30,561 bases of DNA from a virus. The DNA is taken from positions 1-30,561 of IMG/VR virus record IMGVR_UViG_3300044970_002118; one strand, written 5' to 3'. Shown in pieces: positions 19,412 through 25,680 of the stretch (its first letter is position 1; each line of letters starts with the position of its first letter). A model generated the notes under the pieces. It was not told the DNA's origin, did no database searches, and was given only the letters and a program-made list of their open reading frames with translations. The position numbers were made by a program, and so were the translations under genes.

Positions 19412-20188
19412 ATGAACCAGCTTGTGACCGCGCAGCAGAGCGCCAACGCGCTCGTGCCGCGCAACATCAGCGAGGCTCTGGAACTGGCCAACGTCATGTC
19501 GGCCGCCAACCTCATCCCCGACCATCTGCGAGGCAAGCCCGGCGACTGCCTGCTCATCGTGATGCAGGCCCAGCGTTGGGGCATGGACGCGGTGAGTGTC
19601 GCCCAGAGCACCAGCGTCGTGCACGGCAAGCTATGTTACGAGGGTAAGCTCGTCGCCGCTGCGCTGTACGCCATGGGCGCCCTCGACGGCCGCCTGCACT
19701 ACGACATCCAGGGCAGCGGCCAGAACGCCAGCATAACAGTCACCGGCACGCCGAAGGGCGGCAAAGGCCCCCAAACCGTCACCGGCTCGGTCAAGGATTG
19801 GCGCACCTACGGGAAGGACAAGCAGGGCAACCGAATCGACAACGCATGGGACAAGATGCCCGAGGACATGCTTGTATACCGAGGAACGCGCCAATGGGCG
19901 CGCCGCTACGCGCCCGAGGCGCTGCTGGGTGTATACACCCCAGACGAAATTGAGTCCGATGTCATTGACGTGGTCGCTACTCCGGTGACCGATTCGCGCC
20001 CGGCATACCCTGAGGCCGACTTCGAAGCTAACCTGCCGAAGTGGCAGAAGGTCATCGCGGACGGCAAGCGCACCGCCGACGACATCATCGCGCTGGCCGA
20101 GACGAAGGGCCAGCTAAGCGACGACCAGCGCAAGAAGATCCGAGCCGCTGGCAATGCCAAGCCCGCCACCGGGGAGAGCGCGGCATGA
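19412..20188 (+). CDS. recT: RecT-family single-strand annealing protein
   Basis: The ATG at 19412 has GGAG six bases upstream; Met codons at 19385 and 19406 are weaker. In the 258-residue protein, SEALELANVMSAANLIPDHLRGKPGDCLLIVMQAQRWGMD (about 16-55) and HGKLCYEGKLVAAALYAMG (about 67-85) are the usual front half. DMLVYRGTRQWARRYAPEALLGVYTPDEIESDV (about 149-181) is the signature of RecT-type annealing proteins. It would pair complementary strands at ends resected by the exonuclease made from the next gene. The two genes overlap by ATGA, which couples their synthesis. The C-terminal 60 residues look like a flexible, charged interaction tail. Confidence 0.82.
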   Translation: MNQLVTAQQSANALVPRNISEALELANVMSAANLIPDHLRGKPGDCLLIVMQAQRWGMDAVSVAQSTSVVHGKLCYEGKLVAAALYAMGALDGRLHYDIQGSGQNASITVTGTPKGGKGPQTVTGSVKDWRTYGKDKQGNRIDNAWDKMPEDMLVYRGTRQWARRYAPEALLGVYTPDEIESDVIDVVATPVTDSRPAYPEADFEANLPKWQKVIADGKRTADDIIALAETKGQLSDDQRKKIRAAGNAKPATGESAA

Positions 20189-21906
20189 AGATCGTGAGCC
20201 TCACCCAGGGCACCCCCGAATGGCACGCGCACCGCGCGGCCCATTTCAACGCTTCCGATGCGCCGGCGATGCTTGGCGTTTCACCCTACAAGTCGCGTGC
20301 CGAGTTGCTGCGCGAGCACGCCACCGGCGTGGCCAAGGAAGTCGATGCGACCACGCAGCGGCGGTTTGACGAAGGCCACCGGCTGGAAGCGCTGGCGCGC
20401 CCCATCGCCGAGCAATCGATCGGCGAAGACCTGTATCCGTGCGTCGGCGTCGAAGGCCGGTATTCTGCCAGCTTCGACGGCCTGACGATGCTCTACGACA
20501 CCGCGTTCGAGCACAAGACGCTGAACGATACTATCCGCTCTGCCGTGTTCACGGAACCGAATGGGGTGGAGAAGATCGCCATGGATTTTCTGCACATCTC
20601 CTATCGGGCACAGATGGAGCATCAGTGCATGGTGTCTGGCGCCGAGCGCGTGCTGTTCATGGCATCGAAGCAGGCCGGGGAGGAGGTCGAACGCTACTGG
20701 GGCTGGTACTACCCCGACCCCGACCTGCGCGCGCGCATCATCGCCGGATGGGAGCAGTTCGCCGCCGACTTGGAAGCCTACAAGCCCGACCCTACTGCGG
20801 CTGTAACGGCGTCGGTCGCAGTCGGTCGTGCGCCGGAATCGCTGCCCGCGCTGCGCATCCAATTCACCGGCATGGTGACCGAATCGAACCTGACGGATTT
20901 CAAAGAGCGCGCGGTCAAGATATTCCGCGGCATCCGAAGCGAACTCAAAACCGACCAGGATTTCGCCGACGCCGAGCAGACGGTGAAGTGGTGCGGCGAG
21001 ATTGAGGACAAGCTGGACCTCGCCAAGTCCGCCGCGCTCGCGCAGACCGAAAGCATCGAAGCCCTTTTCCGCGCGATCGACGAGATCAAGGACGAGGCGC
21101 GCGCAAAGCGCCTGGAGCTCGAAAGGCTGGTAAAGGCCCGAAAGGAAACCATTCGCGCCGAGATTGTCGAGCGCGCGCGCAATTCGGTGATCGCTCACAT
21201 CGGAGCAATCAATGCCACGCTCGGCGAGCACGCCATCGGCATCCCCGCATCGCTCACCGCCGAGATCGGCGCCGCGATCAAGGGCCGCAAGACCCTGTCA
21301 AGCATCACCGATGCTGCCGATGCCGCCGCGGCGAACGCCAAGATCACGGCAAGCCAGCAGGCCGAGCGCGTGCGGGGAAACATCGCCGTGCTCGCCGAGT
21401 TCGAAGACTACGCGCACCTTTTCGCGGATCGCGTCCAGCTCTGTGCAACCAAGGCGCCGGATGATCTGCGCAACCTCGCGGCGACCCGGGTGAACGAGGA
21501 GCGCGAACGTCTGCAGCGCCAAGCGGAAGCCAAGGCCGCCGCGGACGCGGAAATGGAGCAAATTCGCGAACAAGCGAAACCCGGGAATACAGTTTCACGC
21601 GATCCAATGGATCTGGCGTATGGCGATGTCTACTCGTCAGACCCTTGGAGCAGACCCGGTTCTCCCGTCGCGGCAGGCGGCGACAAGGCACAACTGCCTT
21701 GCACCGACGGCGCCACGATCAGGCTCGGCGAGATCAATACGCTGATCGCCCCGCTCTCCGTCACCGCCGAGGGTCTGGCATCCATCGGCATCAATCCGGT
21801 GGGCAACCAGCGTTCGGCCAAGCTGTACGCGGGGGTTGACCTGCCGCACATCTTCAATTCGCTGACCCGTGTCCTGCGCGACGCGTCGGCCAAGGTGGAG
21901 GCTTGA
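20185..21906 (+). CDS. YqaJ-type viral exonuclease fused to two further phage domains
   Basis: The ATG at 20185 overlaps the RecT stop. Residues 1-215 are a lambda-exonuclease-like YqaJ domain: TPEWHAHRAAHFNASDAPAMLG (10-31), GHRLEALAR with Glu68, SFDG with Asp98, FEHK with Glu109 and Lys111, and RAQMEHQ around Gln143, the PD-(D/E)xK layout. It would degrade 5' ends and feed RecT. Residues about 230-500 form a long helical region resembling DUF1351. The last 95 residues, from DPMDLAYGDV on (GATIRLGEINTLIAPLSVTAEGLASIGI), match a domain that is usually a separate small phage protein. At 573 residues it is over twice the length of simple YqaJ exonucleases. Confidence 0.82.
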   Translation: MKIVSLTQGTPEWHAHRAAHFNASDAPAMLGVSPYKSRAELLREHATGVAKEVDATTQRRFDEGHRLEALARPIAEQSIGEDLYPCVGVEGRYSASFDGLTMLYDTAFEHKTLNDTIRSAVFTEPNGVEKIAMDFLHISYRAQMEHQCMVSGAERVLFMASKQAGEEVERYWGWYYPDPDLRARIIAGWEQFAADLEAYKPDPTAAVTASVAVGRAPESLPALRIQFTGMVTESNLTDFKERAVKIFRGIRSELKTDQDFADAEQTVKWCGEIEDKLDLAKSAALAQTESIEALFRAIDEIKDEARAKRLELERLVKARKETIRAEIVERARNSVIAHIGAINATLGEHAIGIPASLTAEIGAAIKGRKTLSSITDAADAAAANAKITASQQAERVRGNIAVLAEFEDYAHLFADRVQLCATKAPDDLRNLAATRVNEERERLQRQAEAKAAADAEMEQIREQAKPGNTVSRDPMDLAYGDVYSSDPWSRPGSPVAAGGDKAQLPCTDGATIRLGEINTLIAPLSVTAEGLASIGINPVGNQRSAKLYAGVDLPHIFNSLTRVLRDASAKVEA

Positions 21907-21908
21907 CC

Positions 21909-22424
21909 ATGGCCCGCGGCGTAAACAAGGTGATTCTGGTCGGCAACCTCGGTAACGACCCTGAAACGAAGTACACTCAAGGCGGCATGGCCATCACCAC
22001 GATCAGCCTCGCCACTACCAGCGTTCGAAAGGATTGCGACGGTAACACCCAAGAACGCACCGAGTGGCACCGCGTCAAGATGTTCGGGAGGCTCGGCGAG
22101 ATCGCCGGCGAGTACCTGCGGAAGGGCTCGCAGGTCTACGTCGAGGGCTCGCTGCGCTACGACAAGTACACCGACCGCGAGGGCATCGAGCGCTACACCA
22201 CCGACATACTGGCCGACGAGATGCAGATGCTCGCCAGCCGCGGCGGCGAGGGTGGCGGCGAACGTCAGCAGCGCGCGCTGCGTGACGAGGGCGGCGGCCG
22301 GCAGCAGCGGCAGGCGCCGCCGCAGCAGGGCTACGGCACCCAAGGCCGCGCCCAGCGTAGCGGTGGCCAGCAATCGGCGCCGCCGCCGATGGACGACTTC
22401 TCGGATGACGACATTCCGTTTTAG
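21909..22424 (+). CDS. ssb: Single-stranded DNA-binding protein
   Basis: The ATG at 21909 follows GGAGGCTTGACC; an in-frame ATG at 21903 is two codons earlier. The 171-residue product has the OB-fold start GVNKVILVGNLGNDPE, the conserved RTEWHRVKMFGRLGEIAGEYLRKGSQVYVEG (about 50-80), a Gly/Gln-rich disordered linker and the acidic tip DDDIPF, which binds host repair and replication proteins. It coats single strands during replication and RecT-mediated recombination. Length and architecture equal those of bacterial SSB. It is followed by a 128-base gap with no gene. Confidence 0.95.
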   Translation: MARGVNKVILVGNLGNDPETKYTQGGMAITTISLATTSVRKDCDGNTQERTEWHRVKMFGRLGEIAGEYLRKGSQVYVEGSLRYDKYTDREGIERYTTDILADEMQMLASRGGEGGGERQQRALRDEGGGRQQRQAPPQQGYGTQGRAQRSGGQQSAPPPMDDFSDDDIPF

Positions 22425-22552
22425 GGCTTGACCGCAGCACGTTCCGCGCCCCAGTGCAGGGGTCTCCACACGGCGCGCCGGGCCGTCGTCTGCACAAGCC
22501 CGGCACCAATCCCACCCGAGGCCCGTTCGCGGCCCCACCAGGAGACCAAAAA

Positions 22553-23212
22553 ATGCAGCACCTCATGCAGAGGCCGCACGCGCTCAAGGTCAGCGTAGAC
22601 GCGCTGACCAAGGCCGCCCCGTTCGCGGCACACCAGGATATACGTTCCTACCTCAACGGCATTGCCGTGATCCCGCTTGCATCCGGCAGCGTGTTGGCGG
22701 TTGCGACGAACGGGCACGCGATCGTCTGCGTGCGCGACCCGGAAGGCTTCGCCAGCCAGACCGTGATCCTTCCGATCACGAGCAAGCGCAATAAGCCGGC
22801 TCTCAAAAAGAACGGCACCGTCCGCATGACCGACGAAGGCGCCATTTTCACCGAGGTCGGCGACGAGGTGACTTTCATAGTTCCCGAAAGCCAGATCGAC
22901 GGCAAGTTCCCTGACATCCAGAAAGTGTTCGGCAGCGCCGAGCAGTACGAGCCCGGCATTGCGTCGCCGTTCGCGCTTTGCGACCTCAAGCTGATCGACG
23001 AAGTGGGGCGGTACGAATACGTCCGGTTCTGGACTAGGCGCGACAAGGGCGGTCGCGATCAGGCGGCCGGCATCGGCATGTTCACGATCGGCGACCGGAT
23101 ATTCGGCGGCGTGATGCCGCTGCGCGAAGGCGCGCCGCCATCAATCACCAGCATCATTCCGGCCGAAGCTTTCACGGCGCCGGCACTGGCCACGATGACC
23201 GGGGAAGGCTGA
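22553..23212 (+). CDS. Beta-sliding-clamp-like protein (probable)
   Basis: The ATG at 22553 has AGGAG eight bases upstream; an in-frame ATG at 22454 has none. In this 219-residue protein, GSVLAVATNGHAIVCVRD (about 43-60) resembles the ATDGHRLA strand of DNA polymerase III beta. VPESQIDGKFPDIQKVF (about 104-120) resembles the clamp segment that ends in a GkFPdyrrv motif. It is shorter than bacterial clamps (about 366 residues), so it would have two of the three domains. It may act as a processivity factor or decoy for host clamp-binding proteins. The similarity is by eye and needs a structure-based search. Confidence 0.55.
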   Translation: MQHLMQRPHALKVSVDALTKAAPFAAHQDIRSYLNGIAVIPLASGSVLAVATNGHAIVCVRDPEGFASQTVILPITSKRNKPALKKNGTVRMTDEGAIFTEVGDEVTFIVPESQIDGKFPDIQKVFGSAEQYEPGIASPFALCDLKLIDEVGRYEYVRFWTRRDKGGRDQAAGIGMFTIGDRIFGGVMPLREGAPPSITSIIPAEAFTAPALATMTGEG

Positions 23213-23215
23213 GCT

Positions 23216-23737
23216 ATGGGCCTCGACATCACCTGGCACCGCAACCTGACCAAGGCCGTCGGCAACGAAGCATTCGACGAGCACGGCGATTTGCGCTACG
23301 ACGACGACTGGTTCCAGCTTTACATCAATGGCGACTTCTCGGGTCGCGCCGACGAAATTGAGGGTCGCGCGGCCTACTGTTCAGAGGAGAGCGGTACATT
23401 CGCGGCCGGTAGCTACCGCGGCTACAACGTATGGCGTGACCAACTCGCAGAGCTTGCAGGCTATCCGAAAGCCCAGTACGAGCAATACGGAGGCCCCTGG
23501 GAAAGCCACTGCGTTTCATGCTGGAACGGCACGACAGGCCCCTTCGCGGAGCTGATCAATTTCAGCGATTGCGAGGGCACCATCGGCGCTGCAGTGTCAG
23601 CGAAACTCGCGGCCGACTTTGCCGATCATCAAGCGAAGGCCGACGCACATCCTGACGCTCGATTCCGCGAGAAATACGCGCTGTGGCGCCATGCTTTCGA
23701 AAAGGTAGCTGCTGGCGGTTGCGTTAAATTCCACTGA
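23216..23737 (+). CDS. Conserved phage protein of unknown function, 173 aa
   Basis: The ATG at 23216 follows GGGAAGGCTGAGCT. The 173-residue product begins MGLDITWHRNLTKAV and has DWFQLYINGDFSGRADEIEGRAAY (about 31-54) then FAAGSYRGYNVWRDQLAELAGYP (about 62-84). This MGLDI...F...AGSYxGYNxWR pattern is widespread in phages and bacteria, but I know no function. A WNGTTGPFAELINFSDCEGTIG segment follows and the end is helical. It sits between the clamp-like gene and rdgC in the recombination operon. Confidence 0.65.
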   Translation: MGLDITWHRNLTKAVGNEAFDEHGDLRYDDDWFQLYINGDFSGRADEIEGRAAYCSEESGTFAAGSYRGYNVWRDQLAELAGYPKAQYEQYGGPWESHCVSCWNGTTGPFAELINFSDCEGTIGAAVSAKLAADFADHQAKADAHPDARFREKYALWRHAFEKVAAGGCVKFH

Positions 23738-23747
23738 GGGCCTGACC

Positions 23748-24743
23748 ATGTATTTTCGCAACCTGACGTTTTTCCGCTTCCCCTCCGCTACCGCCGATTC
23801 CATCCGCGAGGCCGCCGCGCGCGATCCGCGTCACGACGCGCAGGCGATGCCCGATCAGTACTCCTTGCAGGCGCTGCTGTCCGAATTGGCAGCCAAGCCC
23901 TGCGGTTCCATGGAGCTGTCGAGTCGTGGCTGGGTCTCGCCCTTCGGCGGCGATGCCGATGCCATGTTCCAGCAAATCGGTGACTGCATCCTGCTGACGC
24001 TCGGCGGCGAGGACAAGATACTGCCCGGATCCGCGGTCAAGGCGGCCGTGCAGAAACGCATCGCCGAGATTGAGCAGCGCGAAGGCCGTAAGCTTGGCGG
24101 CCGTGCCCGCAAGGCGCTGCGCGACGATATCGTGCACGACCTGCTGCCGCGCGCGCTGGTCAAACCGTTCCGCATCACCGGCTACATCGACCTGCAGGAA
24201 TGCTTCCTGGCGGTGGACACCGGCAGTCGCAAGGCGGGCGAGGGGTTCGTATCTCACCTGCGGCACACGCTGGGATCGTTCCCCGCGCTGCCTCTGAATG
24301 CCGAAGCACCGCCTCGCGCAATTTTGACCGAATGGCTCACGACCGGCGAACTGCCCCAGGGCAACTTCGGCCCTGGCTCACTGTATCTCGACGACTCGGC
24401 GACGCTGCAGGATGGGCGCGACGACGGCGGCGTGGTGAAACTCGACCGCCTGGAGTTGGGGGCAGAAGAGATCCGGCAACACATTGAAACCGGCATGCAG
24501 TGCACGCGCCTCGGCCTGACGCTGGGCGACACGTTGGACGACCGCCTATCGTTCACCTTCGACGAGGACTTGGTCGTGCGTAAGCTCAAGTTCCTCGACG
24601 CGGCCCTGGAATCGCTCGACACCGGCGACCGCGACGACTTCCGCGCCGAACTAGATGCCCGGTTCGCGCTGATGTCGGGCGAAGTGCGCCAGTTGTTCCG
24701 CACGCTGGCCGGGCCGTTCAAGTTCTCGACGGCGGAGGGCTGA
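23748..24743 (+). CDS. rdgC: Recombination-associated protein RdgC
   Basis: The 331-residue product matches RdgC throughout: MYFRNLTFFRF at the start, CGSMELSSRGWVSPFG (about 52-67), GDCILLTLGGEDKILPGSAVKAAVQKRIAEIE (about 78-109), GYIDLQECFLAVDTGSRKAGEGFVSHLRHTLG (about 145-176) and a C-terminal LDRLSFTFDEDLVVRKLKFLD. RdgC is a ring-shaped DNA-binding protein that limits RecA filament formation and is normally a bacterial chromosomal gene of gamma- and betaproteobacteria. Here it lies in the phage recombination operon, where it could favour RecT-type over RecA-type recombination. It is slightly longer than E. coli RdgC (about 303). Confidence 0.92.
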   Translation: MYFRNLTFFRFPSATADSIREAAARDPRHDAQAMPDQYSLQALLSELAAKPCGSMELSSRGWVSPFGGDADAMFQQIGDCILLTLGGEDKILPGSAVKAAVQKRIAEIEQREGRKLGGRARKALRDDIVHDLLPRALVKPFRITGYIDLQECFLAVDTGSRKAGEGFVSHLRHTLGSFPALPLNAEAPPRAILTEWLTTGELPQGNFGPGSLYLDDSATLQDGRDDGGVVKLDRLELGAEEIRQHIETGMQCTRLGLTLGDTLDDRLSFTFDEDLVVRKLKFLDAALESLDTGDRDDFRAELDARFALMSGEVRQLFRTLAGPFKFSTAEG

Positions 24744-24745
24744 CC

Positions 24746-25102
24746 ATGCACGCGATCAATTGGGTGTCCCGTGCCATTTTTGCCTCGCTGCTCTGGTTTG
24801 GCTTCGTCCATGACGTGGGCGGGGCACGCAACATCGCGCTGTTTTTCGTGTGGTTTGGCGCGGTCCTTAGCCCCTTGATGCTGACCAAGGGCGCCGTCAT
24901 GGATCGCGCAAACCGCGACCCGGCCTCGGCCATTGAGGAGCACGGCGGCAACGTGTGGCGTATCGCTGTCGTGCTGTTTTTGGCTTGGCATGGCGCCTTT
25001 GCTTCCGCGATTGCTTGGGCGCTGTTCGCTGCGATCTTTGTGGTAAGCGAAGACCTCGCGAACCGAGTGCGCGAAGGGCGTGGAGAACTGCCATGGGCAT
25101 GA
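24746..25102 (+). CDS. Multi-pass membrane protein, 118 aa
   Basis: The ATG at 24746 lies two bases after the RdgC stop, with GGAGGG just upstream. The 118-residue product has about four hydrophobic helices: INWVSRAIFASLLWFGFVHDV, NIALFFVWFGAVLSPLMLT, VWRIAVVLFLAWHGAFAS and AIAWALFAAIFVVSEDL. A charged loop separates the two pairs, and the C-terminus (NRVREGRGELPWA) is basic and probably cytoplasmic. No family recognised. A membrane protein in a recombination operon is unexpected; exclusion or membrane-modifying roles are possible but unsupported. Confidence 0.65.
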   Translation: MHAINWVSRAIFASLLWFGFVHDVGGARNIALFFVWFGAVLSPLMLTKGAVMDRANRDPASAIEEHGGNVWRIAVVLFLAWHGAFASAIAWALFAAIFVVSEDLANRVREGRGELPWA

Positions 25103-25290
25103 CCATCGCCGAGGCACAGACCCGCATCCAAGCGATATTGAGTCAGGTCGAGCGCGATCAGAAAATGGTTATCAGCGAAATCAATCTGATGCAGCACGAA
25201 AGCCGCGGTTTAGACGGCGCCCCGAGGTTCGTGCGCACGGTGCGGCTCACACCGTCACCGGGGCCGGGCTCGTGGGCAGGGGGGGGCTGA
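25093..25290 (+). CDS. Hypothetical protein, 65 aa
   Basis: I use the ATG at 25093, which has GGAG seven bases upstream; the ATG at 25099 (ATGA overlap with the previous stop) is the alternative. The first 38 residues are one charged helix (TIAEAQTRIQAILSQVERDQKMVISEINLMQHESRG). The rest is a Pro/Gly-rich tail read through a run of eight Gs (25279-25286) just before the stop. No family recognised. Because the run is prone to slippage or sequencing error, the C-terminus may be misread. Confidence 0.55.
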   Translation: MGMTIAEAQTRIQAILSQVERDQKMVISEINLMQHESRGLDGAPRFVRTVRLTPSPGPGSWAGGG

Positions 25291-25292
25291 CC

Positions 25293-25435
25293 GTGCGCCT
25301 CCATCCCGACATCATCCGCATGCATATCCAGGACACTACCGCCGCCGCCGGCACCGTTTCGGCATCGGCTCGATTATCGGCGCGGTGCTGGTCGCTTCCT
25401 CGCCGCTGTACTTCGCATTGAGGGCCGCGTCGTGA
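25293..25435 (+). pseudogene. Small membrane-protein gene, apparently frameshifted
   Basis: A GTG at 25293 opens a frame (MRLHPDIIRMHIQDTTAAAG...) that loses protein character after about 20 codons. Another frame then encodes a sensible membrane segment, HRFGIGSIIGAVLVASSPLYFALRAAS. It ends at TGA 25433-25435, exactly in a GTGA overlap with the next gene, but has no start codon of its own back to a stop at 25211. A one-base shift within the GCC repeats near 25343-25352 would join the two into one 47-residue protein. Either the gene is broken or the sequence has an indel. Confidence 0.4.
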
Positions 25436-25680
25436 AACAAGCCGCCAAGCTCACCGCGCGCGCCCTCGTGCACACGATCCAGCCGGCGATACACGCCGGC
25501 TTGACCATCGGCGCGCTGGTCGCGTTCGACCTGACCGCGATCAGTTGGTTGTGGCCCTTGAGCCTAACGGTGTATCCCATCCTCGCCATCGCCGCGATCG
25601 TCGCGCTCGGCATCTACGCCGCGCCAGACGCTCCGGCCACCGAGCCCGGCGGCAGTCCGGGCACCGAGAACAATCCATGA
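25432..25680 (+). CDS. Small two-helix membrane protein, 82 aa
   Basis: The start is GTG 25432 with GAGGG seven bases upstream. The 82-residue product has a short basic front (MKQAAKLTARALVHTIQ), then hydrophobic helices AIHAGLTIGALVAFDLTAISWLW and LSLTVYPILAIAAIVALGIYAA, and a disordered Pro/Glu-rich end (PDAPATEPGGSPGTEN). No family recognised. It overlaps the methyltransferase gene by ATGA, so both are probably made from the same message in a coupled way. Confidence 0.6.
   Translation: MKQAAKLTARALVHTIQPAIHAGLTIGALVAFDLTAISWLWPLSLTVYPILAIAAIVALGIYAAPDAPATEPGGSPGTENNP

Noticed and set aside
20281-21231. Long minus-strand open frame (316 codons) opposite the exonuclease gene
   Set aside because: Shadow of the YqaJ fusion gene; composition is not protein-like.
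23405-23418. Palindrome CGGTAGCTACCG with operator-like half-sites
   Set aside because: Half-sites are in the reverse arrangement without the 3-base centre and lie in the middle of a coding region with no promoter elements.
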